NCBI GenBank assembly: GCA_016222805.1
Contig: JACRQG010000032.1
Coordinates: forward strand, 1 to 64,000
DNA length: 64,000 nt
Reading direction: 5' to 3'
Source: Verrucomicrobiota bacterium
Lineage (GTDB): Bacteria > Verrucomicrobiota > Verrucomicrobiia > Opitutales > Opitutaceae
Below the pieces are notes generated by a model that was given only the letters and a program-made list of their open reading frames with translations, did no database searches and was not told the origin of the DNA. The translations under genes were made by a program, and so were the position numbers. Shown here piece after piece: positions 24,810 to 33,212 of the stretch (positions within the stretch are counted from its first letter, which is position 1; every line of letters begins with the position of its first letter).

Positions 24810-26063
24810 ATGCACATCGACTCGTCCGACCTGCTCGATCGTTTCTGCCGCTACGTCCAGATCGACACCCGCAGTGATCCGCACTCGACGACCACGCCGA
24901 GCACGCCCGGCCAGTGGAACCTGCTGCGCCTGCTGGAACAGGAAGTGCGCGCCATCGGCGCCAGCGACGTGACGATCACCGAGCACGGATATGTGCTCGC
25001 GACGATTCCCGCCACCACGCGCCGCGCCGGCGTGCCCACCCTCGCCTGGTTCGCGCACGCCGACACCGCCACCGAACTGCCAGGGGACGCCCGGCCCATC
25101 GTCCACCGCGCCTACGACGGACGGCCGATCGTCCTGCCCGACGACCCGAGCCAGGTGCTCACGGTCGAAAACACCCCGCATCTCCGGGAGGCCATCGGCG
25201 AGGATGTCGTCACGGCCAGCGGCACGACGCTGCTGGGAGCCGACGACAAGGCCGGGGTCGCCATCGTGATGGCCGCCGCCCGTCACCTGCTGCGGCACCC
25301 GGAAATCCCCCATGGGAAGATCCGGCTTTGCTTCAATCCCGACGAGGAGATCGGCCGCGGCGTGATCAAACTCGATCTCGCCCAGCTCGGCGCGGACGTC
25401 GGTTACACCCTGGACAGCGGGACCCGGGGCGAGGTGGACTTTGAGACCTTTTCCGCCGACGGCGCGGTCGTGGAGATCCGGGGGGTGGCCGCGCATCCGG
25501 GCTGGGCGAAGGACGTCATGGTCAATGCGCTTCGCCTCGCGGGGCGCTTCGTCGCGGCGCTGCCCGCGGATGTTTCGCCGGAGGCCACCGCCGGACGCGA
25601 CGGCTTCGTGCATCCGACGGAGATCACCGGCAACAGCGAACGCGCGACGGTGCGGATGATCCTCCGCGATTTCGAACTCGACGGGCTCGCCGGGAAGCGC
25701 GCGATCGTCGAGCGGGTCGCGGCCGAACTGCGGGCGGCCGAACCCCGCGCACGCGTCACCGTCACCTTCAGCGAGCAGTACCGGAACATGCGCTACTGGC
25801 TGGAAAAAGACCTGCTACCGGTGGACTTCGCCCTCGAGGCGGTGCGCCGGGCCGGCGTGAAGCCGTTTACCGAGGCGGTGCGCGGCGGCACCGATGGTTC
25901 CCGCCTCACGGCGCGCGGGCTGCCCACGCCGAATCTCTTCACCGGCATGCACGAGGTGCACAGCCAGCGTGAATGGGTCACGGTGCAGGACATGACCCGC
26001 GCCACCGCCATGTTGCTGCATCTCGCCCAACTCTGGGAGGAACGCGGCGCCCCGCCGGCCTGA
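24810..26063 (+). CDS. pepT: Peptidase T (tripeptide aminopeptidase), M20 family, 417 aa
   Basis: Zinc aminopeptidase that removes the N-terminal residue from tripeptides in the cytosol. The M20 metal ligands and catalytic residues are in place: WFAHADTATE (His, Asp), LLGADDKAGVAIVM (Asp bridging metals), NPDEEIGRGV (catalytic Glu and metal Glu), YTLDSGTRGEVDFETFSAD (Asp) and FTGMHEVHSQREW (terminal His). The PepT-specific KPQIH-like and YDGG-like stretch appears as RPIVHRAYDGRPIVL. The dimerisation domain covers about 215-320. Length is normal. It starts about 150 bases from, and divergent to, the ABC exporter; the start at 24810 is the first ATG before the conserved LLDRFCRYVQIDTRSD. It may process peptides but nothing ties it firmly to the neighbouring operon. 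Confidence 0.92.
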   Translation: MHIDSSDLLDRFCRYVQIDTRSDPHSTTTPSTPGQWNLLRLLEQEVRAIGASDVTITEHGYVLATIPATTRRAGVPTLAWFAHADTATELPGDARPIVHRAYDGRPIVLPDDPSQVLTVENTPHLREAIGEDVVTASGTTLLGADDKAGVAIVMAAARHLLRHPEIPHGKIRLCFNPDEEIGRGVIKLDLAQLGADVGYTLDSGTRGEVDFETFSADGAVVEIRGVAAHPGWAKDVMVNALRLAGRFVAALPADVSPEATAGRDGFVHPTEITGNSERATVRMILRDFELDGLAGKRAIVERVAAELRAAEPRARVTVTFSEQYRNMRYWLEKDLLPVDFALEAVRRAGVKPFTEAVRGGTDGSRLTARGLPTPNLFTGMHEVHSQREWVTVQDMTRATAMLLHLAQLWEERGAPPA

Positions 26064-26081
26064 GCCCGGCCGGCGGCACGG

Positions 26082-27650
26082 TCATCGCATTTCCACCCCG
26101 CGCAGGGCAAAGCCCAGCGCCCGCGCCCCCGGAGTCGGGTTCTCCCGGACCGGCGGAGCCGGGGAAGCCAGTTCCAGGCGGAGCTCCCCGTTCGGACCGG
26201 TCGCGAGTGGCGGCAGGTCAATCCAGGCATAGTCGGTCGTGAGATTTCCCCGGAAGATGACCAACCCCGCCTGTCGCACCTCGAGCGGCCGCGGCGTGAT
26301 TCCCCGGACCCGCAGCCGCACGCGGCCGTCGGCCATTGCCCGGGGCTGGACCGCGATCACCAACTCACCCCGCTCCGCCGCCCACACCCAGGCGGCGCCC
26401 CGGCCGCGTTCAATCCCGAACCAGCCTTCCCCGACGGTGGCCACGAAAGCCCCGCCGTTTCCACGCCCGGCCGCCAGCTCCCGTGTTTGCTGCGGCACTT
26501 CCGCGAGCGCCATCACGCCGCTGCCCACCGAGAGGCCGCCCACGGCGAGCCACAGCCAGCCGGCCCGCTCCCGCGCCGCGAGCACGGCGAAGGCGACCGC
26601 CAGCGGCAGCAACACGCGCGTGGCCGCTCCGGGGTGCCCCTCCCACACGGCCGTGCCCAACAGCGCCATCAACGTGGTGCCCGCCGCGCCCAGCCGCCAC
26701 CAGGGATCGGCCCACCGGACGCGCCGCAGCACGTAGGCCGCCTGTCCCGTGAGGGCGATCGTCGCGAGCAGGGTCGTGAAAATCAGGAGGCGAAAATCCG
26801 GGTGGCGCACGAAGTCGGCCAGGGTGTCTCCCCACTTCTCCAGCCATCCGACCACGGGCCAGGTGAGGTTGCCGAGACCTTGGTCGGCGGGCCCGACACG
26901 CGCGCGGACATACGTCATCCAACCCACCAGTGGGAGCGCGGCGAGGGCGGCGCGGAGACCGTTTTCCAGCCACGCCCGCGGCGAGGACACGGGCCCGCGC
27001 CACAGCGCCACCACGGCCACCAGCGCAGTTTCCCGGGCCAGGCCGGCGACGGCGAGCGCCACCAGGGCGGTGCGGGATCGTCCCTTCTCCTGCAGGTGGA
27101 TCGCCGCGGTGGTCAAAGTCACGGCGAGCAGATCGGTGAGCGCCAGCCGCACCGAGTGCAGCGCGCCGGCGGAAAGCACCACTCCGGCCCAGGCGCACCA
27201 GCTCCGTGCATCGACCACCGGCAGCGCCCGCCACAGCAACGCGGCCAGGCACAACCAGACCCCGAGGTTCAACGCCGCATAGGTCGGCGCAATGTGCTCC
27301 GGCCGGCCCCCGGCAAGGAGCCACGCCAGGGCGCTGCCCAGGATCCGCCGCGCCCGGTAGGAGAGATTGTCGAGGGCGGGCTTCAGCTCGGCCGAGTCCA
27401 GCAGCGGGTGAAAGGCCAGCTGCAGGTAAGCGGCGCCATCGTAGCCATTGAAACCCCGGTACACGAAAACGGGGTGTTCCCGCACCTCGCGGATGCCGTT
27501 GCGGTGATCGGCTTCGTCGAGTTGGACGAAGCGCGTGAACCCGTAGTACGGATGCCAGAACCGCCCGGCGAGCACCGCCCAGAACGCGACGAGCGCCAGG
27601 CCAGCCGCCGGCAGCCGCCAGCGAAGGAGGCGGGGCCAGGGTGCGTTCAT
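26082..27650 (-). CDS. Multi-pass membrane protein, GT-C-like, 521 aa
   Basis: Integral membrane protein with about ten to twelve hydrophobic spans (AAGLALVAFWAVLAGRFW first; later LGVWLCLAALLWRALPV, LAVAFAVLAARERAGWLWLAV). The first outer loop contains FNGYDGAAYLQLAFHP followed by LSYRARRILGSALAWLLAGG, a pattern common to bacterial GT-C-type membrane proteins where a YDGxxY motif is followed by a YRxxRIL segment. A C-terminal soluble part of about 120 residues follows (RVRLRVRGITPRPLEVRQAG). The activity is unknown; a lipid-linked sugar transferase is a reasonable guess. The start at 27650 immediately precedes the first span. It is convergent with pepT and divergent from the methyltransferase. 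Confidence 0.65.
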   Translation of the reverse strand: MNAPWPRLLRWRLPAAGLALVAFWAVLAGRFWHPYYGFTRFVQLDEADHRNGIREVREHPVFVYRGFNGYDGAAYLQLAFHPLLDSAELKPALDNLSYRARRILGSALAWLLAGGRPEHIAPTYAALNLGVWLCLAALLWRALPVVDARSWCAWAGVVLSAGALHSVRLALTDLLAVTLTTAAIHLQEKGRSRTALVALAVAGLARETALVAVVALWRGPVSSPRAWLENGLRAALAALPLVGWMTYVRARVGPADQGLGNLTWPVVGWLEKWGDTLADFVRHPDFRLLIFTTLLATIALTGQAAYVLRRVRWADPWWRLGAAGTTLMALLGTAVWEGHPGAATRVLLPLAVAFAVLAARERAGWLWLAVGGLSVGSGVMALAEVPQQTRELAAGRGNGGAFVATVGEGWFGIERGRGAAWVWAAERGELVIAVQPRAMADGRVRLRVRGITPRPLEVRQAGLVIFRGNLTTDYAWIDLPPLATGPNGELRLELASPAPPVRENPTPGARALGFALRGVEMR

Positions 27651-27823
27651 GCCGGGTGCATCGGGTTCGGTCGCCGAGTGAGGTCCCTTCCCGCGGCGAA
27701 GGCAAACCCCCGCTGCGCGCGGGGGCGCGCATCCCGCGGGTGGGTCGGCCCCGCCGCCGTCCCGGGCTCGCCATCCGCCCGAAAACCCCGTTTCTCCTAC
27801 GCTTCCCGCCACGCTTCGCGCCC

Positions 27824-28555
27824 ATGAATCGACCCGACTACCTCGCCTCCTACCGCCAGACGCTCGCCCACCTCGTGGCGCAACACGGCGAGGACATCGC
27901 GATGGATCTCATCGTCGGCGGCCAGTCGGAGCAGATCGGCCAGCTCGAGTTCAGCACCCTGCGCACCCTGGGCCTGCAGCCGCAACATCACGTGATCGAC
28001 GTCGGCTGCGGCAGCGGCCGCCTGGCGGTGAAGCTCGCCCCCTTTCTCCAGGGCAAGTACTGGGGCACCGACATCCTCGCCGAACTGCCCGCCTACGCCC
28101 GGAAGGTCACCCGCCGGGAGGATTGGGAATTCCACACCACCTCCGGTCTCTCCATCCCCGCGCCGGATGGTTGCGCCGACTTCGTCTGCTTCTTCAGCGT
28201 CTTCACCCACCTGCTGCACGAGGACATCTACAAGTACCTCCGCGAGGCGAAACGCGTGCTGCGGCCGGGCGGGAAAATCGTGTTCAGTTATCTCGACTTT
28301 GCCGTGCCCTCCCACTGGACGATCTTCGAGCTGACCGTCGCCGATCCCAACCCGGATCGCGTGCTCAACATGTTCGTCTCCCGCGATGCCCTCCAGGCCT
28401 GGGCCCGCCACCTCGATCTCCAGGTGCTCGCCCTGCACGACGGCCACGAACGCTGGATCGATCTCGTCCAGAGCTTCCGCTACAGCGATGGTCGCGAGGC
28501 CGCCGGCACGGTGGAGTTCGGCCAGTCCATCGGGGTCCTCACCAAGCCCGCGTGA
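27824..28555 (+). CDS. Class I SAM-dependent methyltransferase, 243 aa
   Basis: Rossmann-fold methyltransferase in the cytosol. Motif I is HVIDVGCGSGRLAVKLAPF. Strand-2 acidic region TDILAELPAYARKV, motif II/III region CADFVCFFSVFTHLLHEDI, then post-core YLREAKRVLRPGGKIVFSYL, the usual Methyltransf_11/25 pattern. Length is normal for the superfamily. The substrate cannot be read from sequence. The start at 27824 fits the conserved N-terminal helix; the frame is open upstream but without features. The kinase-like gene follows 47 bases downstream on the same strand, so a shared transcript is possible. Confidence 0.85.
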   Translation: MNRPDYLASYRQTLAHLVAQHGEDIAMDLIVGGQSEQIGQLEFSTLRTLGLQPQHHVIDVGCGSGRLAVKLAPFLQGKYWGTDILAELPAYARKVTRREDWEFHTTSGLSIPAPDGCADFVCFFSVFTHLLHEDIYKYLREAKRVLRPGGKIVFSYLDFAVPSHWTIFELTVADPNPDRVLNMFVSRDALQAWARHLDLQVLALHDGHERWIDLVQSFRYSDGREAAGTVEFGQSIGVLTKPA

Positions 28556-28602
28556 TCGAATTCTGACGTGCGTCGCCGGGGGCGGCGCCCCACCCTCCTG
28601 CC

Positions 28603-29685
28603 ATGTCCGACCCGGGCAATCTCACGCCACAACCGACCAAGCGGAAACCGAGCTTTCCGATCCGGCCGGAGCTGCGTGGTTACCTGCGGCGCTACCGGCG
28701 CGAGCGCGAGCTGCCCGTCACCTACGAGCGCCTGCGCGCCTTCCATGAAGTCATCCCCCTGACCGACGAGACCGGCAAGCCCACGCTCTGGGACACCGTG
28801 ATCTACGACGCCACCGAGATGGCGGATCTGAACGAGGCCCTGAAGGAGGTCTATGCGTGGCTCAAGGTCGACGGCGACCTTTCGGTGGTCAGCCACCTCT
28901 ACGTGGATCGCGTCGATTTCTGCACCTTCGGCAACTCGACCCCGTTCCGCATCCGGATCGTCAACGCCTACAACGACAATCAGGACTATTTCTACGTGAA
29001 GAAGGCCGACGCCTCGCGCGTCTACGGCCTGGAGCTGGAGCACCTGCTATCCCCCAACCGCCTCAACTTCCTGACCTTTGGCGAGACCCTCGTCGAGGAG
29101 CACGTGGCCGGGATCCCGGGAGACATCTACATCCGCGACTGGCTGGGCCGCCGCGCCGAGATGAAGCCCATCCGCGTGGCCAAGGAACTCGTGAAGTTCA
29201 ACGAACGCTGCTTCGTGCGCCTCCTCGGCGACATGCGCTCCTACAATTTCGTCTTCGTCGTGACGCCGGACTTCGAGGAGGCGCAGCTGCGCATCCGCGC
29301 GATGGATTTCGACCAGCAGAGCTACGATGGACGGAAGAACTTCTACCTGCCGCAGTTCTTCAAGGACAACACTCCCCTCGTGCAGTACTGCATCAAGCAC
29401 CTGCGGGTGGAGACGGCCAACCAGTACCGGCGCGAGGAACAGACCCTGCTGCTCCAGCGGGCCACCCTGGCTTCGGAGCGCCTTGGCCTCCTGCTGCACG
29501 ACATGGCCCGCGATCCGATTGCCCCGACGGAGAAGGTGCACTCGTTGCGCGAATCCCTCGCGGAGCACTACCACCGCAGCGACTATCTGCGCTGTGAGTC
29601 GATGGGAGCCCTCATCCGGGAAAACCTCGAATCGATCCGCCGCGACATCGGTCGGCCTGTCGTGCCGGAACTGGCGCAGGAGTAG
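28603..29685 (+). CDS. Unrecognised family with a protein-kinase-like fold signature, 360 aa
   Basis: I do not know a name for this family, but the motif series fits a protein-kinase/APH fold. DYFYVKKADASRVYGLELEHLL (129-149, shown here in parts: DYFYVKKAD, then LELEHLL) looks like the ATP-binding Lys strand followed by the alpha-C Glu. ETLVEEHVAGIPG (161-173) looks like the hinge. LLGDMRSYNFVFV (207-219) gives a catalytic Asp210 and Asn215 with the canonical five-residue spacing, and RAMDFDQQS (232-240) gives a DFD metal-binding motif at 235-237. N- and C-terminal helical extensions complete the chain. No transmembrane segment or signal is seen. The substrate could be a protein, small molecule or tRNA. 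This assignment is inference from motif order; an active-site substitution pattern cannot be tested without alignment. Confidence 0.6.
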   Translation: MSDPGNLTPQPTKRKPSFPIRPELRGYLRRYRRERELPVTYERLRAFHEVIPLTDETGKPTLWDTVIYDATEMADLNEALKEVYAWLKVDGDLSVVSHLYVDRVDFCTFGNSTPFRIRIVNAYNDNQDYFYVKKADASRVYGLELEHLLSPNRLNFLTFGETLVEEHVAGIPGDIYIRDWLGRRAEMKPIRVAKELVKFNERCFVRLLGDMRSYNFVFVVTPDFEEAQLRIRAMDFDQQSYDGRKNFYLPQFFKDNTPLVQYCIKHLRVETANQYRREEQTLLLQRATLASERLGLLLHDMARDPIAPTEKVHSLRESLAEHYHRSDYLRCESMGALIRENLESIRRDIGRPVVPELAQE

Positions 29686-29790
29686 CGGGTGGAGGCCCGG
29701 CTCCGGGTCCGCGCACAGAATTTGGTCGATCCGTGGCCCGCTTCCTGCACGGTCGGAATCCCGCACTCCAGCGATTTCTTCCCACTCCCC

Positions 29791-30060
29791 ATGAAACACC
29801 GCATTGGTTTGGTCAGCTCGAAGGGTTTTGGCCGCAGCACCACGAAGTACGTCGAAGTTGCCGACGTCTCCGAACTGGCTGCTGAACTCGGCAAGGCCGG
29901 CGCCAAGCGCGCGATCCTCTATTACCGCGATCGCTTCGGCGATGGACACACCGAAGGCAAGGAGTTCTCCGCCGCCAGCGTGGGGGAAGCCCAGTTCAAG
30001 TGGCTGCTCGAGACACCGAAGGACGGAATGCGGGGCCTTTACTTCGATCAAGGGGCGTGA
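29791..30060 (+). CDS. Small unrecognised protein, 89 aa
   Basis: Short cytosolic protein, MKHRIGLVSSKGFG at the start, with the segments TKYVEVADVSELAAELGKAG and AKRAILYYRDRFGDG. The alternation of strands and one helix suggests a compact alpha/beta domain. I do not recognise the family. An upstream in-frame ATG at 29689 is rejected because the added sequence is not conserved in character. It lies 105 bases after the kinase-like gene. Confidence 0.55.
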   Translation: MKHRIGLVSSKGFGRSTTKYVEVADVSELAAELGKAGAKRAILYYRDRFGDGHTEGKEFSAASVGEAQFKWLLETPKDGMRGLYFDQGA

Positions 30061-30125
30061 GCCCGCTCCGGGCGGCGCGTCATCTTCGCGCTTTTGCCGG
30101 GAGCCCGAATCGCTATCTTGGCGGC

Positions 30126-30527
30126 ATGGTCGGACGCGCCCGGCTGAATGGCTGGCTCGCCGCCGGCGCTCTCGCGCTCGGCGGCTGCGAACATCCCGTT
30201 GAGACCTTCAAACCGGAGGGCAGCGCGGAGGTGGCGTTCGCCGCCACCGAACAGCGCCAGACGCTTCGCGCCAGCCTCGCCAATGTCGTTACCGTCACCC
30301 TGCCTCCGGCCGCACCGGCGACCGTTTGGCAAATCGCGTTGCACGACACGCGCTTCCTGAAACTGCACGCGGATCTGCAGCCCGGTCGGGCGCCCGGTGG
30401 CGGCACGGTCGTATCGTTCGTGGCCCTGACCCAGGGAACCACGCGCCTGCGTTTTGTGCTCGTACCCGCCCGGGCCGAGGCCGCCGCTCCGCTCGATCAC
30501 CGCGAACTTGTGGTGACGATCGAGTGA
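30126..30527 (+). CDS. Small lipoprotein with chagasin-like features, 133 aa
   Basis: Predicted lipoprotein: MVGRARLNGWLAAGALALGG followed by Cys, lipobox ALGGC, which sets the start at 30126. The remaining 110 residues are beta-rich: VVTVTLPPAAPATVWQIALH, a GGGTVVSFVALTQG turn, and TRLRFVLVPAR before HRELVVTIE. The Thr-Val-Trp loop, the Gly-rich turn and the final strand resemble I42 chagasin-type cysteine-protease inhibitors, but the exact NPTTGF motif is not present. It may be such an inhibitor or an unrelated beta-sandwich. It follows the 89-aa gene by 65 bases. Confidence 0.55.
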   Translation: MVGRARLNGWLAAGALALGGCEHPVETFKPEGSAEVAFAATEQRQTLRASLANVVTVTLPPAAPATVWQIALHDTRFLKLHADLQPGRAPGGGTVVSFVALTQGTTRLRFVLVPARAEAAAPLDHRELVVTIE

Positions 30528-30543
30528 CGCCGCCGCCGCGAGC

Positions 30544-30864
30544 TCAGACCGGCGCCCACGCGCCGACCCCCACCACTTCCTCCACCTCGGCCTTCTCGTC
30601 CGGCAGTTCGTTGAGCGGGGCGAAGCGTTCCGAGCTGAAGCCGAGTTCCTGTTCGCCCTGGTGAAACGGGTCGCGCGGGTTGACCAACTCCTCCAGCAGC
30701 AGGCCCACGGTCGCGGTGTCGCCGCCCTTCACGATCTTCTCCCGCCCCAGAAACACTTCGCGCACCGTGTAGATGTTGTCCTTCACCGGCAGTTGCTTGT
30801 ACAGCGCCCGAACCGCCGGGGAAAACGTATCGTTGATGCAGACGACTTTCTGGCCTTTGACCAT
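30544..30864 (-). CDS. Small unrecognised protein, 106 aa
   Basis: Cytosolic-looking protein starting MVKGQKVVCINDTFSPAVRA. Distinct stretches are LPVKDNIYTVREVFLGRE, TVGLLLEELVNPRDPF and FSSERFAPLNELPDEKAE. The shape, an initial SH3-like barrel followed by an acidic tail, is seen in many short uncharacterised bacterial and phage proteins, but I cannot assign a family. The start at 30864 is the ATG just before the conserved VVC; a longer frame upstream is low complexity. It is convergent with the lipoprotein gene across 16 bases. Confidence 0.6.
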   Translation of the reverse strand: MVKGQKVVCINDTFSPAVRALYKQLPVKDNIYTVREVFLGREKIVKGGDTATVGLLLEELVNPRDPFHQGEQELGFSSERFAPLNELPDEKAEVEEVVGVGAWAPV

Positions 30865-31112
30865 GTGCCCAGGACCGTAGCGGACCAACCGCGGACTGCA
30901 AAAGAAGATTTCTCCGGGGCCGCTCCGGCCGCCACGCCCCCCGCCCGGCGGGGCGCGATTGCACGGTAACCGAGAGCGTCGCGCCCGGTGCCGACCCAGG
31001 CGCGGCCGGCCACCCTCGCGTCCGCCCAAGCCGGCTCCCGATCTTAAACGGAGCGCGGGCTTGCGACCCCGCGCCGATTGCGCCATCGCTGGGCCCTGCC
31101 CTTGCCTTTATC

Positions 31113-31688
31113 ATGAGCGAGAAAAAACGCCCTGCCCTGGACCCGGCGGCCGAAGCCGCGCGCAACGCCGATCGCAAATCCAACGCCGGACCCACGCCCG
31201 ATCCGTGGGAGGCCTGCGCCACCCTCGAATACGGCGGAGATCGCAGCTTCGCCTGGTCCGTGCGCGAACAGGTCGTCCGCGCCCTGCCGGAGGAAAAGGC
31301 CCGCGCCGAACAAAGCCTGCTCAAGGCCCTCGGCCGCAAGGACTGCACCGAGGCCGGCCGCGCCTTCCTCTGCCAGATGCTGGCGCTGGTCGGCACCTCC
31401 AAGAGCGTCGCCGCGCTCGCGCCCCTGCTGAAGGATCCCAAGTCCGCCGACGCCGCTCGGTACGCACTCGAGGCGATTCCCGGACCGGAGGTCGACGCCG
31501 CCCTGCGCGACGCCCTCGGCTCCCTCTCCGGCAACCCCAAGGCCGGCCTCATCGGCAGCATCGCCAAGCGCCGCGACACCACGGCCCGCGCCGTGCTCGC
31601 CGGCATCCGCGAAAATCCCTCCGAGACGCCCATCGTTCGCGAAGCCGCCGCCCGCGCCCTCGATCACCTCACCACCGCGAAGTCCTGA
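31113..31688 (+). CDS. HEAT-repeat protein, 191 aa
   Basis: Cytosolic helical-repeat scaffold. From about residue 60 it shows stacked HEAT-type helix pairs: EQSLLKALGRKDCTEAGRAF, MLALVGTSKSVAALAPLLK, DPKSADAARYALEAIPGPEV, RAVLAGIRENPSETPIVREA. The order fits a PBS-lyase/HEAT solenoid with four to five repeats. The N-terminal 25 residues are charged and probably disordered. Its stop is seven bases before the next ATG, so it forms an operon with the Gfo/Idh/MocA gene. In Planctomycetes and Verrucomicrobia HEAT-repeat proteins often sit next to such oxidoreductases; the functional link is not known. Confidence 0.8.
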   Translation: MSEKKRPALDPAAEAARNADRKSNAGPTPDPWEACATLEYGGDRSFAWSVREQVVRALPEEKARAEQSLLKALGRKDCTEAGRAFLCQMLALVGTSKSVAALAPLLKDPKSADAARYALEAIPGPEVDAALRDALGSLSGNPKAGLIGSIAKRRDTTARAVLAGIRENPSETPIVREAAARALDHLTTAKS

Positions 31689-31694
31689 CGCGCC

Positions 31695-32996
31695 ATGAAC
31701 TCTCCCCTTTCCCTCAGCCGCCGCCAGTTCCTGCAAAAGTCGGGGCTCGCCGCCGCCGCGGCGACCGCCCCCCTGATCCTGCCCTCCGGGTTGCGCGCCC
31801 AGAAGGCCCCGAGCAAACAGATCACCGTCGGCATCGTCGGCTCCGGCAACATCGCCGACAGCCACTACGGCGCGCTTCTCGGTGACAAGGAAAACGTCCG
31901 CATCATCGCCGTGTGCGATGTCGATCGGGAGCGCCGCGACGAAGGCGCAGCCCGGGTGAACAAGACCTACGGCAACAAGGACTGCAAAGCCTACGCCGAC
32001 TTCCGCGAACTCAACCGCCGCGACGATGTCGACACCGTCTTTGTCTGCACGCCGGACCACTGGCATGCCCTCGTGGCGATCGACGCCTTGCGCAACGGCA
32101 AGGATGTCTACGTCGAGAAACCGATGACCCTCACGATTGAGGAGGGCCGGGCCCTGGTTGCCGCGGCGCGCAAATACAACCGGGTGGCCCAGCACGGCAC
32201 GCAGCACCGGTCGATGAAGCGTTTCCACGACGTGGCGGAGTTCATCCGCAATGACGGCCTCGGGAAGCTCCACCGCATCGAATGCTACATCCCGCCGAAC
32301 AACCGCCACGTCGGCGCCACCTGGAAGCCCGAGCCCGTGCCGGCGGGGCTCGATTGGGACATGTGGGTCGGTCCGGCGCCGTGGCGCCCGTACTCGTCGC
32401 TGGGCAGCCACTACAACTTCCGCTTCATCTCCGATTTCGCCTACGGCCAGGTGACCAACTGGGGCGCGCATTACCTCGACATCGGCCAGTGGGCGATGAA
32501 CGCCGACGCCGGCGGCCCGGTCGAAGTCGAGGGGCACGGCGAATTCCCGAGCTCCGGCCTCTTCACCAACGCCACCAACGTCGATTTCACCGTCCGCTAC
32601 GCCAACGGCACTCCGATGTTCTGCCGCACGCGGTATGAAGGCGGCGGAACCTCGCGGTTCGTGGGCGAGCGGGGCTGGCTCGACATCTCCCGCGGCCGGA
32701 TGAGCGCCTCGAATCCCGACCTACTCCGCGAGATGCAGGCCCCGGGAAAGAAGATCCAGCTCGAGCTGAGCAACAACCACCACGACAACTTCTTCTCCTG
32801 CGTGCGTTCGCGGAAGAAGCCGATCGCCGATGTCGAGATCGGCCACCGCACCACGACGGTCTGCAACCTCGGCCAGATCGCGATGGTGCTCGGCCGCAAG
32901 CTCAAGTGGGACCCGGTGAAGGAGGAGTTTGTCGGCGACGACATGGCCAACCGCCTCCGCGGGCGCGCCATGCGCTCCCCCTGGGCGCTGACCTGA
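31695..32996 (+). CDS. Tat-exported Gfo/Idh/MocA-family oxidoreductase, 433 aa
   Basis: Second secreted NAD(P)-dependent sugar dehydrogenase-like protein in the window. Tat signal SLSRRQFLQKSGLAAAAATA. The dinucleotide loop is ITVGIVGSGNIADSH, the acidic strand end is CDVDRERRD, and the catalytic-site EKP occurs in DVYVEKPMTLTIEEG. The C-terminal part has AGLDWDMWVGPAPW, NWGAHYLDIGQWAMNAD and IADVEIGHRTTTVCNLG, typical of the secreted Opitutaceae-Planctomycetes branch. It is operonic with the HEAT-repeat gene. A strong hairpin terminator follows 25 bases after the stop. Its substrate is unknown. Confidence 0.9.
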   Translation: MNSPLSLSRRQFLQKSGLAAAAATAPLILPSGLRAQKAPSKQITVGIVGSGNIADSHYGALLGDKENVRIIAVCDVDRERRDEGAARVNKTYGNKDCKAYADFRELNRRDDVDTVFVCTPDHWHALVAIDALRNGKDVYVEKPMTLTIEEGRALVAAARKYNRVAQHGTQHRSMKRFHDVAEFIRNDGLGKLHRIECYIPPNNRHVGATWKPEPVPAGLDWDMWVGPAPWRPYSSLGSHYNFRFISDFAYGQVTNWGAHYLDIGQWAMNADAGGPVEVEGHGEFPSSGLFTNATNVDFTVRYANGTPMFCRTRYEGGGTSRFVGERGWLDISRGRMSASNPDLLREMQAPGKKIQLELSNNHHDNFFSCVRSRKKPIADVEIGHRTTTVCNLGQIAMVLGRKLKWDPVKEEFVGDDMANRLRGRAMRSPWALT

Positions 32997-33021
32997 TTCG
33001 AGCTCGGACCGGTTCACCACA

Positions 33022-33068
33022 AAACCCACCCAAAGGGGCCCGCGGCGTCGGCCTCTTTTGGTGGGTTT
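33022..33068 (+). terminator. Strong hairpin after the Gfo/Idh/MocA gene
   Basis: Arms AAACCCACC and GGTGGGTTT pair perfectly, and inner AAAGGGGCC / GGCCTCTTT pair with small bulges. The right arm ends in TTT and the stretch after it is only moderately T-rich. It lies 25 bases after the stop codon at 32996. Confidence 0.7.
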
Positions 33069-33128
33069 GCTGTCTTGCGTGGTTCCCGCCGACGGGCGCA
33101 TCTGCCGCTTGGCGGTCATTTGTCTGGT

Positions 33129-33177
33129 GTAGCCGGGGGCGGTGACCCCGGCGGCCGGCCTCACCGCGGCCAGCTAC
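33129..33177. repeat. Head-to-head REP pair
   Basis: Unit 33129-33152 reads GTAGCCGGGGGCGGTGACCC plus CGGC; unit 33154-33177 is inverted and on minus reads GTAGCTGGCCGCGGTGAGGC plus CGGC. One base separates the two. The left arm shares its sequence with the pair at 3170-3242. Confidence 0.85.
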
Positions 33178-33212
33178 AACCGCCAACCGACAGATCCGCC
33201 CCCCGCCGGTGC

